Shown here: piece after piece, positions 57,401-64,000 of the stretch
Layout: each line of letters starts with the position of its first letter
Position numbering within the stretch: the first letter of the stretch is position 1
From: Sphingobacteriaceae bacterium GW460-11-11-14-LB5
Lineage (GTDB): Bacteria > Bacteroidota > Bacteroidia > Sphingobacteriales > Sphingobacteriaceae
Reading direction: 5' to 3'
DNA length: 64,000 nucleotides
Assembly: GCA_002151545.1 (NCBI GenBank)
Contig: CP021237.1
Span: 5,022,001 to 5,086,000, forward strand
Position numbers and translations under genes: made by a program
Notes under the pieces: model-generated
Databases searched by the model: none
What the model saw: the letters and a program-made list of their open reading frames with translations, nothing else
What the model was told of the DNA's origin: nothing

Positions 57401-58277
57401 TTCTATTCAATCGGATAAGGGCGCCATAGATGCCAACATCATTGGGATTGATCTCCAGCCCTTTTTTTATCAGTCCCTTGGCATTCTCGCCATCTCCGAT
57501 AAGTGAATAGCCCAGTATTGCCCAGCCAATTGCCTTTGGATCGTCTGGCTGATGTGCATGGGAATCGATGAAGTTCTTTGCTGCCTCTTCATCCTCAAGG
57601 AGATCCAAGTGAAATATGCCTAGATTGGCCTTTACCCTATAGCGTTCTCTCGGCGATAGGCTTTCCCAATCTTCATCAATCATTTTTTGAAAAAGCCTAA
57701 TTCCCGCCTTCTGCTGGAAAGATTTCCGCAGGGAGTTTATTGCGTCGATCTGCTTATCAAAATCAGTCTTTGAAAACTTATCAGCATTTTCATTCTGAAC
57801 TGCTGCCAAGACCTGTTTGATGAGCTGGGTCTGCTCTTCTTGACCGCTCAATATTTTTTCCGTGGTGTTCTGGATAGTTGCCAGTGATTTTTGAAGTTCT
57901 ATTTGAGCGACCCTATCAATCTGATCAGGTGTAGCATAGGTTGGCGCGGCCCTGAACTTGTTTTCATGACTAGCTTTTATCAGGTGCATTTTTTCTGTGG
58001 TATAAATCTCCACATTATCCGTAACCTTATGGTGCTCATAACACATCAACATAAGGTTACTATACTGCCGCCTATCTTCGTTGCTACTTTCGGCATTAAA
58101 CCTTTCTCCACCTTCCTTGGCACTCTCGATGTGGCATACCTGTCCAACGAAAATATTGTCCCCACGGAAAAGTGCATTAGAACATCCTGGGAATGCACAC
58201 ACATTCCCGCTTAAACTAAAAAGCAGTGTAAGCGTATCCTTCGTAGGAGCTAATCTTTTAACAATTTCCTTTTCCAT
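54480..58277 (-). CDS. HNH-TPR-GreA/B-C-PIN conflict-system protein
   Basis: 1265 residues. Residues 1-95 form an HNH-like module with C27, C32, H49, N74 and C79-x2-H82-H83. About 125-165 is a coiled-coil. About 180-740 are TPR-like helical repeats. About 805-845 (E-L-S-P-D-S-P-E-A then L-G-K-K-V-G-D-E-I) match the GreA/GreB C-terminal domain, which docks on RNA polymerase. About 955-1150 fit a PIN-type nuclease (D959, E-I-L-H-E-L, L-A-E-E-T-A-I-R). From memory, TPR-GreAB-C-PIN proteins were predicted as conflict systems in comparative genomics. Alone on the minus strand, about 160 nt from imuA. Confidence 0.75.
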   Translation of the reverse strand: MEKEIVKRLAPTKDTLTLLFSLSGNVCAFPGCSNALFRGDNIFVGQVCHIESAKEGGERFNAESSNEDRRQYSNLMLMCYEHHKVTDNVEIYTTEKMHLIKASHENKFRAAPTYATPDQIDRVAQIELQKSLATIQNTTEKILSGQEEQTQLIKQVLAAVQNENADKFSKTDFDKQIDAINSLRKSFQQKAGIRLFQKMIDEDWESLSPRERYRVKANLGIFHLDLLEDEEAAKNFIDSHAHQPDDPKAIGWAILGYSLIGDGENAKGLIKKGLEINPNDVGIYGALIRLNRSLSLKEIIEMVPVDIRQHTEVSFEIARAAQLKGEYDMAITWGQIALDNASDNKYELRAVLGTIILDSIRSPYHVVTSQISHDTRSKAGYIVELYSRAWDEIKNTDLRESRVWFLINRSVAKTYLEDFEGSYQDAKEALSYRRDSFSLRHVAISAARTKRENEAMALMDELKSLLSGSDLHELEHFHGQLYLQLGEVEKALDIFGELLTQDISQSLRLFIIDYLCQREIDHGNIEAAISYNDLALSIDQNAITAQLLKGKIALKKGQDEEAKEIFGHILSTINQNTPEVDIFDLSLQFEELKMNKEAIELMEMVTDLESYSSNTQKLLKLYFRSGEYGKLLSACQVLTKKNGPIAMVTELKAYVQAEINDFPAAIATCLEYLEVYPKDQAIQGRLALLYYRKEEWDKVGDIIDSIDHLDRTLAIDMQFKLAISCHDSGRMEKFHRFALQARRQFIDRVSAHENFIHLGTVISPEREHPDNPLIVGIDCQVTISSGEQMVTYRIEGRADLSRSHGELSPDSPEAMVMLGKKVGDEIILGPQAIRYTIVEIQHIFNAALRESYQMISTIFASQTSFRQMAVGDTGDPEKDFKALFEALDRRSAADNRMADAYRKDMLPISAIASIRDANLIMVWKNFISDDRLGIFTAWDVADVTTSFEALKKHRSLMIDAISLCTIAQIGGLHELKLLGLELFVAESSVLLTHEILHELKSDSHTGKFILGKEGDKYVRSFASPELIQSEISLFTDLLSWIRENCKSLPCNAALEMNAERKKVLNKNIGESTIDSILTAKEQASLLLAEETAIRIMAKSQDGVHSTASFIIWVYLFVNKKITRERYVDLTIGLLGVNYKHIPSDKYMMLEAARRAGYRYVHPLPQVTRGLLSPMMNDNFTIHVVCDYFISLYRAPIDFVPEAEKDILRRDLMVNTLKVLSEKFLIDEFVGYILDCLSTKVHTDSKIYAVIKATVVDFCKNIYPGG

Positions 58278-58480
58278 TGAGCGCCAGAGTTGGTGGCAGC
58301 TCCTAAATTACCGAAATTCCTGCTCAGATTTAAGGATGTCGAAAACTAAGCTATGTAACCAATATCCATTGACAGTACAGTAGGATAGAAATCATATATT
58401 TTTGGCCTCATGTTCTAAAAGAAAAACCGGTCTATAGTTGGACAGGTCGTGTAAAAAAATTTCCAGTAGATATTAGCTGG

Positions 58481-59302
58481 TTAACTTCTCCAATGGTCAA
58501 AATCAAGCTGCTCCTGATCGACGAAGCTAAGGTCAAGTGCAGGGTGGTCTGGATAATCAAGCGGCGTGGCCTCGCCCGCAAAACGGTAATCCTTATCAAT
58601 GGTGCAAGCCTCCATTAATTTTGACGGGATCTGGGTAAGGGCAATTTCGGTCAGACGTTCTTCGCTCGGTTCTTCCATGAGCCATTCCCAGGCAAGATCA
58701 TCTGTAAGTATGGTAGGCATCCGTTTTTTAGAATTATGGATCTGCTGCATGATGCCATTGGCCGCCGTCGTTCCAAATGCAACGGTACGTACCCACTGCC
58801 CAGCTTCTTTATCGAACCAATCGTTATATACTCCAGGAAACCAGAAATATTCCTTGCCAACGATTCCAATTTGATATGGCACTTTATCGGTAGCCTTCAA
58901 TAACTGCCCCTTTTTGCCATAGGTAGGCACATGCATGGATTCGATGATTCCGGTAGAAAGCACCAGGCATCTGCGCTGGCGTGCAGCCTCGGCCCACATG
59001 GATTTTTTTCCCACTTCGTTCTTAAACAGGTTTTCTGCCTTGAAATTTAGCGTCGTGTACATTCCCCTGAATTTCTTTGCCTCTTCGCGGTCTTTTGCAT
59101 AGCCGGGGATAAATCCCCATTCGGCCTGCTGGATTTCGAAATCCCTGCGATCATCAGTAGCTACCACTATTGCGCATGGCGCATAATTGAATCCATTATG
59201 AACCCCGGTATCCAAAAAATCGTAATTCCTTACCGCTTTCTCTAACTGCTTAAGCTGTATAAATTCAGCCCTAGTCACTTTCTGTCCGTTGTAGTAACAC
59301 AT
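58481..59302 (-). CDS. SRAP-domain protein (YedK/HMCES family)
   Basis: 273 residues. The Met is followed by Cys2, the residue that covalently captures abasic sites in single-stranded DNA. Other family positions are the Asn-Glu segment L-N-F-K-A-E-N, the Glu in S-T-G-I-I-E-S and H-N-S-K-K-R-M-P-T-I-L near residue 200. It shields abasic sites from error-prone repair. Third gene of a small minus-strand operon, 4 nt after the previous gene. Association with imuA-imuB-dnaE2 is common in bacteria. Confidence 0.93.
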   Translation of the reverse strand: MCYYNGQKVTRAEFIQLKQLEKAVRNYDFLDTGVHNGFNYAPCAIVVATDDRRDFEIQQAEWGFIPGYAKDREEAKKFRGMYTTLNFKAENLFKNEVGKKSMWAEAARQRRCLVLSTGIIESMHVPTYGKKGQLLKATDKVPYQIGIVGKEYFWFPGVYNDWFDKEAGQWVRTVAFGTTAANGIMQQIHNSKKRMPTILTDDLAWEWLMEEPSEERLTEIALTQIPSKLMEACTIDKDYRFAGEATPLDYPDHPALDLSFVDQEQLDFDHWRS

Positions 59303-59306
59303 AATC

Positions 59307-59555
59307 CTATTTCCTTTTAGCGCGGATGTGCTCCGCTATTAATTTTCCTATATCGGTAGCCTCTTTCTGACGGCCCTGGGGGATAGAGGTCCAAAACTTA
59401 TCTCCCGAAACGCCAACGCCAATTGAGATTACCAGTGGCCTTGCGCCTTTGCCAAAATCCACATGGAACACCCTTTTTCCCCCCAGCTCATGCTCTGCGA
59501 TTCGCAGCTGCCGGCCCAGGTATTCAACATCAAACGGCGGTTCGATTTCTCTCAT
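59307..59555 (-). CDS. Small hypothetical protein in the SRAP operon
   Basis: 82 residues, no signal peptide or membrane segment. Strand-rich centre (R-V-F-H-V-D-F-G-K-G, L-V-I-S-I-G-V-G-V) and a basic C-terminus. It lies four bases before the SRAP start, so it is co-translated. Function unknown; the tight pairing suggests it belongs with the SRAP protein. Confidence 0.65.
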   Translation of the reverse strand: MREIEPPFDVEYLGRQLRIAEHELGGKRVFHVDFGKGARPLVISIGVGVSGDKFWTSIPQGRQKEATDIGKLIAEHIRAKRK

Positions 59556-59582
59556 TACCTAAAGTTAGCGAAATAATCCAAA

Positions 59583-59780
59583 TTAATCTTCGCTCTCCTC
59601 TTCGCGTTCTTCTGGATGTTCCTCGAAATATTCCCTAGCTTTTTTAAGTCCCGTTGCGATTGCAATGCCCTCATCACCAGATTCCTCCAAAACCCCATTT
59701 GCAATTTCTGTAGCCTTGTCCCTTAGATATTTGGGCTGGTTTTTATATGATGGCGGGTAGTCTCCGTTATACCATGGCAT
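59583..59780 (-). CDS. Small hypothetical protein, M-P-W-Y-N-G-D-Y-P-P type
   Basis: 65 residues from the ATG at 59780, chosen because AGGAGGAATT lies directly before it, an unusually strong ribosome-binding site here; a 25-residue upstream extension is dropped. The conserved head W-Y-N-G-D-Y-P-P-S-Y, a helix K-A-T-E-I-A-N-G-V-L and an acidic tail of Glu/Asp match a small family I have seen near repair genes; role unknown. First gene of the operon leading to SRAP. Confidence 0.75.
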   Translation of the reverse strand: MPWYNGDYPPSYKNQPKYLRDKATEIANGVLEESGDEGIAIATGLKKAREYFEEHPEEREEESED

Positions 59781-59995
59781 AATTCCTCCTTTTTTACCAT
59801 AACACTCGCAAAATAGATTTGTTTCGGGCTGACATGCAGCTGAGCAAGCGGGCACATTATGACTAAAGAAAAAAATTACGCCAAGGCTATTATAATGCAG
59901 ATAGAATAGTCCGTTAAGCGCATTTGATTCTTCCGGACCGTTTGCAATAGTTGCATCTGCTTGTTACCTTGTAGGAAAGTTAACTGTTGCGCAAC

Positions 59996-60430
59996 ATGAA
60001 ACCTACCGATCCAAAGCTGACCAATATGCTAAAAATAGTGAAAGCCTATGAAGGCCAGGGGGAACAAAGCGTCATCGATAAGCTATTCGCAGGTGCGTTT
60101 TCGGCCAAATATAAGCCAGGGATCCGCGCATTGCAGGTGAGGGTTCCCATGTTGAGGCAGGAACACGGCAAAAATGCCCATGCTTTTCTTAGTGAACTTC
60201 CACCGGACACCTACTTTAATGCAACCCTTGAGTTTTTGGAAAGGAACAAGCTGAACCTGAAGCTCTACTATGGCACTGGGTCAACATCAGTTCCCAAACT
60301 AGAAGCACACTATACCTTAAAGGAAAAAATAACAAAACAGTCTCCTGAGGAAATAGAAATCATGGTCTATTCAGACAATATTCTTGGGACTTTCCTTTCC
60401 AGGAAGTTCAGGCTGGCAATCATCGGGTGA
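59996..60430 (+). CDS. Hypothetical protein
   Basis: 144 residues from the ATG at 59996, preceded by a GTAGGAAAG ribosome-binding-like stretch; a TTG nine bases upstream is the alternative. Basic N-terminal half with K-A-Y-E-G-Q-G-E-Q and a strand-rich second half. No recognised domain. Single plus-strand gene divergent from the SRAP operon. Confidence 0.6.
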   Translation: MKPTDPKLTNMLKIVKAYEGQGEQSVIDKLFAGAFSAKYKPGIRALQVRVPMLRQEHGKNAHAFLSELPPDTYFNATLEFLERNKLNLKLYYGTGSTSVPKLEAHYTLKEKITKQSPEEIEIMVYSDNILGTFLSRKFRLAIIG

Positions 60431-60464
60431 TTACCAAAATATTTCTGATCGCTAATCCACAAAA

Positions 60465-60490
60465 AGAAAACGGCCCACATCCATGGGCCG
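60465..60490 (-). terminator. Intrinsic terminator of the TetR gene
   Basis: CGGCCCA (60471-60477) pairs with TGGGCCG (60484-60490) around a 6-nt loop. On the minus strand the stem is followed by TTTTCTTTTT. It also lies after the plus-strand gene ending at 60430, but lacks a T-run in that direction. Confidence 0.7.
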
Positions 60491-60532
60491 CTTCGCTAAA
60501 ATAAAAAAACCAATATTCTGGGCAACCAATGG

Positions 60533-61168
60533 CTATCCTGCTGCCTCCCAGATCAGCCGCAGGAGTTTCTTTAAGGTGTCGCGGAAGATTTCCCTCTCTT
60601 CTGGGATATTGATATCAATTCCGCATACACTGCTTTTATTTGTTTCGGCATGCCATACGTTATAATAAATCCCGCCAAGGATGATGGCAAAACATGCGCG
60701 CAGGGAAATATCACCGTTGTTTGCAGATTTATCGGCAAGCTCCAAAAGGATAGATGCCTTCCTTTCGCGCTGCTCGGAAACATCCCTCATCGTGGCATTT
60801 GCCGCCGAGATCTGCCAGAGAATGAACTTCTGCATTTCCACATTACTACTGAAATAATCAAACTGGCTCTGGTAGATGTTGGTGATAAAATCCTTTAGCT
60901 TGGACAGCTCCGGCAGCTCGCCTTCCTCTAGGCCGGTAAACACCGGCACCCAGAAATCCGTTGAGTGTATATATTCTTTTAGCAGGTTATCAAAATCCCC
61001 GAAATAAACATAGATATTCTTTGGATCGACATCGGCCTTGATCGCCACTTTGGTGACCGAAAGCCCATGATGGCCCTCTTTTCTTAAGATATCTCCGACC
61101 GCGCCGAGAATCGCAGCCCTTGTTTCTTCGGAATTCCTTTTCCTGAATTTATTCTTTCTGTTTTTCAT
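60533..61168 (-). CDS. TetR-family transcriptional regulator
   Basis: 211 residues. An N-terminal helix-turn-helix (about 13-60: T-R-A-A-I-L-G-A-V, L-S-V-T-K-V-A-I-K-A-D-V, Y-V-Y-F-G-D-F) is followed by a helical ligand domain of about 145 residues. It follows the alpha-oxoamine synthase by 22 nt in the same direction, so it may control that operon including itself. Ligand unknown. Confidence 0.9.
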   Translation of the reverse strand: MKNRKNKFRKRNSEETRAAILGAVGDILRKEGHHGLSVTKVAIKADVDPKNIYVYFGDFDNLLKEYIHSTDFWVPVFTGLEEGELPELSKLKDFITNIYQSQFDYFSSNVEMQKFILWQISAANATMRDVSEQRERKASILLELADKSANNGDISLRACFAIILGGIYYNVWHAETNKSSVCGIDINIPEEREIFRDTLKKLLRLIWEAAG

Positions 61169-61190
61169 CGATGAGCGCAGGGTCTATAAG

Positions 61191-62453
61191 TTATTGGTAT
61201 TGACTTCCCAGTTGAAGCTTCTTTGCAATGTCGCTGAACGCATTGAGCACCTTATCCAGCTGGGGCCTGGTATGGGTAGCCATTAAACTCATCCTGATCC
61301 TGGAATCCTTTTTTGCTACCGCAGGGTACATGATAGGATTTGCATAAACACCTGCTCTAAGCAGCAATCTGCCTACCTCTAAAGTTTTAGGAATGTCCCT
61401 GATCTTGACCGGCACAATGCCAGATGCCGTTGTGCCGATATCCAGGCCCAATCCCTTTAGCCCATCCTGAAAATAGGTGATATTTTCCCATAGCATATCC
61501 TGCCACTCGGGCTCTTCATCGATAAGATCAATTGCCTTAAGTATGGCCATTGAAGCAGGGGATGCGGTAACCGAGAACAGGTGCTGGCGCGACTGGTATT
61601 TCAGAAACTGGATAAGCTCTGCACTTGCCACCACATATCCGCCCACATGCCCGAACGTTTTACTAAATGTCCCCGAGATGATATCCACCTTATCCAGCAG
61701 ATCATAATCCTGGATCAGCCCTCGTCCGGTTCGTCCCAGCACTCCTATGCCGTGCGCATCATCTACCATAAGATATGCGCCGTAGAAATGGGTAAGCTCC
61801 AAGATTTTATCAAGCGGGGCAAGGTCGCCATCCTGCGAATACACCCCATCTACCACCACGATCCTTGTTCTATGGGTATCCCTACTTTCCCGCAACGCCC
61901 GCTCCAAGGCATCCATGTTATTGTGCAGGAACATCTTGATATTGGTATTCATGCAGCCTTCATAAACGCTGGCGTGGACGGCCATATCAAGGATTGCCAT
62001 ATCCTCTTTCTTAAGCAGGCAAAGTAGGCTCGCGCTATTTGCCGTGTACCCTGTTGTGTAGGTAATGGCCGCCTCCCTTCCAAAGAATGCTGCGATTTTT
62101 TGCTCTAGCATCTCGTGAAAAGAAAAATGGCCGCCAATGGCAGGGGAGGCACCAGCGCCCGTCCCGAACTTTTTGATGCCGTCGATTGCCGCTTTTTTGA
62201 CCAGATCATGCTGGGTAAATCCGAGGTAATCATTGGACACCAGGCTGACGTATTTTTTCTTTCCGCCATAGCCCGCAATATCCAATTCTACCTCAGGGCC
62301 GCAGCCGCTCATTGTCTCCATACGGTAATTCAAATGACCCCTGCTTTTGAGATACTCCAGGTACTCTGCAAAGTATCTCGCACGCTGGTAGGCATCCATT
62401 CCCTCGATGTTTTCGAAGTCCTTAAAACTTGCTTTTTCAAAATTTATATCCAT
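61191..62453 (-). CDS. Alpha-oxoamine synthase family enzyme (8-amino-7-oxononanoate synthase/serine palmitoyltransferase class)
   Basis: 420 residues. This PLP enzyme family condenses an amino acid with an acyl-CoA, releasing CO2. Signatures: S-N-D-Y-L-G-F (73-79), the D-D-A-H-G-x-G motif (231-237) and S-G-T-F-S-K-T-F-G-H with the PLP Lys265. The N-terminal 45 residues are longer than in BioF, closer to serine palmitoyltransferase-like members of Bacteroidota, which make sphingolipids; BioF or Kbl activity cannot be excluded. No other biotin genes are nearby. First gene of an operon with the TetR regulator. Confidence 0.88.
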   Translation of the reverse strand: MDINFEKASFKDFENIEGMDAYQRARYFAEYLEYLKSRGHLNYRMETMSGCGPEVELDIAGYGGKKKYVSLVSNDYLGFTQHDLVKKAAIDGIKKFGTGAGASPAIGGHFSFHEMLEQKIAAFFGREAAITYTTGYTANSASLLCLLKKEDMAILDMAVHASVYEGCMNTNIKMFLHNNMDALERALRESRDTHRTRIVVVDGVYSQDGDLAPLDKILELTHFYGAYLMVDDAHGIGVLGRTGRGLIQDYDLLDKVDIISGTFSKTFGHVGGYVVASAELIQFLKYQSRQHLFSVTASPASMAILKAIDLIDEEPEWQDMLWENITYFQDGLKGLGLDIGTTASGIVPVKIRDIPKTLEVGRLLLRAGVYANPIMYPAVAKKDSRIRMSLMATHTRPQLDKVLNAFSDIAKKLQLGSQYQ

Positions 62454-62653
62454 AATGTTTTTTGCTTTATGGAAGTAAAAGTATCAAGCCAACTCAAATG
62501 CCATTTTGAATTAGCGGAGTATTTGAAAAAAAGTTTTTTACGAGAAAAAATGTGCATTTTTATACTTGTAAAGCCTGTTATTTCAAGACCCATTGAATTA
62601 GATTTTATAACTCTCACCATTGGCACTTAACAAATGTTAAGCGAGATTTTGTT

Positions 62654-63283
62654 CTAAACCAGGCTTTCAAGGAGCTCATGTTTCAGCCGCGAGAAGGTAA
62701 CCGAATTCATGTGGAGATAGGCAGCGATCTGCTTATCCAAAAACTGCAGGTTATTTTCCCTCTCGAGCATCGGAAACTGGGCATAGAATTCCCTGATCCT
62801 ATCGATGCCCTTAAGCCCCAAAAGAATATCCCTCAACCGATCTTTATCCATAATGCTCGAAAGTATATTTGCCGCTAGCAAACTGGCTCCTGGATTTCTG
62901 GCAAATATCTGCCTGAGCGAAATCGTATCGATTGAAAGCAGCGTAGTATCTGCGCATGCCATAAGCCCTGTTTTAGATCTTCGTTTGTTAAAGAAGCTAT
63001 CGGCTAGTAGCGCGATCTCGCCTTTCTGAAAAATACGAAACGGAACCCTCGCGCCAGCTGGATCGGTATAGAATGCATACGCCATGCCCTTATGGATGAA
63101 GAATGCTTTATTTGCAACCTTGCGCTCGGCCTGTAAAAGCGTAGGCTCGGCATATTCCTCATATTCCATCTCCGAATCAAGGGAATTCCTAAAGGTATGG
63201 TCATCTATCCGCTTGAAACTATCCAGAAAAGCCATCAGGTTATGGAATGCCGTTCTGGGTAGCCGTAATTTATTGGTGTTCAT
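62654..63283 (-). CDS. Crp/Fnr-family transcriptional regulator
   Basis: 209 residues. The N-terminal cyclic-nucleotide-binding-like barrel (about 25-135) contains F-F-I-H-K-G-M-A-Y-A-F and F-Q-K-G-E-I-A-L-L-A. The C-terminal 50 residues hold a helix-turn-helix (I-A-A-Y-L-H-M-N-S-V-T-F-S-R-L). It lacks the FNR Cys set and the full cAMP-binding signature, as is common for Bacteroidota members. It lies 200 nt upstream of the oxoamine synthase on the same strand. Confidence 0.88.
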   Translation of the reverse strand: MNTNKLRLPRTAFHNLMAFLDSFKRIDDHTFRNSLDSEMEYEEYAEPTLLQAERKVANKAFFIHKGMAYAFYTDPAGARVPFRIFQKGEIALLADSFFNKRRSKTGLMACADTTLLSIDTISLRQIFARNPGASLLAANILSSIMDKDRLRDILLGLKGIDRIREFYAQFPMLERENNLQFLDKQIAAYLHMNSVTFSRLKHELLESLV

Positions 63284-63360
63284 ATTATGTATTGAATAGG
63301 GTGATTGGATAATTAATTCTTCTTTTTATTGGTCACTTTGTTTTACAGCTTTTAGTGAAA

Positions 63361-63402
63361 CAAAAAAGACAGGCTTCCCTCCGGGAAGACCTGCCTGTTC
63401 AC
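63361..63402 (-). terminator. Intrinsic terminator of the aldose epimerase gene
   Basis: On the minus strand CAGG-TCTTCCC pairs with GGGAAG-CCTG around GGA and is followed by six T. It lies about 20 nt after the epimerase stop at 63422. Confidence 0.8.
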
Positions 63403-63421
63403 TATTAACTGATCTTGAGTA

Positions 63422-64000
63422 TTAATTTTCTGTTGAAAAAGCATAAATGGTTTTTGTTCGATAGATTTCTCCGGGCCTAAGCAAGGTGCTCGGAAACTTT
63501 GGGCGGTTAGGGCTGTCGGGATAATGTTGGGTTTCCAGGCAGAATGCGGTTCGCAGACTATCAGGCCCTGTTCGCAGCCTGTTCTTTCCCTCCATAAAAT
63601 TTCCAGAGTAGAACTGAAGTCCGGGCTGGTCGGTAAACACTTTCATCACAATGCCGGACTTTTCTCCCTTGACCATTGCGCTGGGAATGATTTTACTTTT
63701 GTTGAGCACATAGTTATGGTCATAGCCCTTGCCGAACCTGAGCTGCTCGTCGCTGTTACCAATTCTGCTTCCAATGGTCGTAGCGCCCCTAAAATCAAAG
63801 ACCGTTTCCTCTACATCCCGGATTTCCCCGGTTGGGATTAGCGTGCTATCCACTGGCAGGAATGCATTGGCGTTGATCATGAGCACATGGCCCAAAATAC
63901 TGCCCGTTCCATTGAGATTAAAAAAGGCGTGGTTGGTAAGATTGACGACCGTAGGCTTATCCGTTGTGGCTTCATAGTCTATAAGCAGCCTATTATCTCC
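63422..64000 (-). CDS. galM: Aldose 1-epimerase, C-terminal part (runs off the right edge)
   Basis: The frame is open from the window edge, giving 192 residues of the C-terminal half. N-L-T-N-H-A-F-F-N-L-N-G with the catalytic-base-region His, then H-V-L-M-I-N-A-N-A-F and V-D-S-T-L-I-P-T-G-E are GalM signatures. L-Q-F-Y-S-G-N-F and A-F-C-L-E-T-Q-H-Y-P-D with the catalytic Glu follow. It interconverts alpha and beta anomers of aldoses. The N-terminus, with any signal peptide, lies beyond 64000. Confidence 0.93.
   Translation of the reverse strand, partial: GDNRLLIDYEATTDKPTVVNLTNHAFFNLNGTGSILGHVLMINANAFLPVDSTLIPTGEIRDVEETVFDFRGATTIGSRIGNSDEQLRFGKGYDHNYVLNKSKIIPSAMVKGEKSGIVMKVFTDQPGLQFYSGNFMEGKNRLRTGPDSLRTAFCLETQHYPDSPNRPKFPSTLLRPGEIYRTKTIYAFSTEN

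Noticed and set aside
29385..64000. Interpretation of the island as a prophage or a complete conjugative element
   Set aside because: No capsid, tail, terminase, relaxase, coupling protein or Tra genes are seen in the window; only an integrase and cargo.
1..64000. CRISPR arrays, tRNA or rRNA genes
   Set aside because: No regularly spaced direct repeats, no tRNA cloverleaf with a CCA-adjacent acceptor stem and no rRNA-like stretch were noticed on either strand; a dedicated scan could still find a tRNA.

Overview
The window reads as chromosome of a Bacteroidota bacterium, most likely a Sphingobacteriaceae member close to Pedobacter. The reasons are the SusC/SusD pairs, GldH, a DUF3078 outer-membrane protein, a DUF5916 protein, Bacteroidota-style TAnnTTTG promoter elements and weak Shine-Dalgarno use. 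This placement is inferred from protein families, not from a database search.

Left part (1 to about 29.4 kb) is ordinary core genome, fairly A+T rich. It holds two minus-strand SusC/SusD nutrient-uptake operons (the first cut by the window edge) separated by a decayed IS1182-type transposase. A secreted M14 metallopeptidase, murF, gldH, a PSP1/RicT-type gene and holB follow. Then come ruvX, an O-methyltransferase, two tandem glucosaminidase-LysM proteins, small envelope genes, a siderophore-interacting flavoprotein divergent from an AraC regulator, a DUF5916 protein, ffh and the first two thirds of comM.

At about 29.37 kb comM is interrupted inside its conserved S-M-N-P motif by an element whose first gene is a large serine recombinase reading back toward the junction. 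The missing comM 3' part is not in the window, so the right end of the island lies beyond 64 kb or has been lost. No conjugation genes are visible.

The island (29.4 kb to at least about 60 kb) is packed with DNA-repair and defence genes. These are a PUR/RadC-helix-hairpin-helix fusion; a Cys-His repeat protein with a PD-(D/E)XK nuclease domain followed by a HEPN protein; and a SIR2-like protein with a 923-residue helical partner. They are followed by a DUF3606-like small protein and an exonuclease III-ligase D fusion. Next is a tightly overlapping hsdM-hsdS-AAA ATPase-HNH operon with no hsdR. After that come the imuA-imuB-dnaE2 mutagenesis cassette, a 1265-residue HNH-TPR-GreA/B-C-PIN conflict protein, and an SRAP (YedK/HMCES) operon. 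The repair genes are visibly richer in G+C than both the core genome and the hsd operon, so the island looks like a mosaic.

The far right (60 to 64 kb) carries a TetR regulator downstream of an alpha-oxoamine synthase (8-amino-7-oxononanoate synthase/serine palmitoyltransferase class), a Crp/Fnr regulator and a partial aldose 1-epimerase. Whether these are island or host genes cannot be decided here. No rRNA, tRNA or CRISPR array was recognised.
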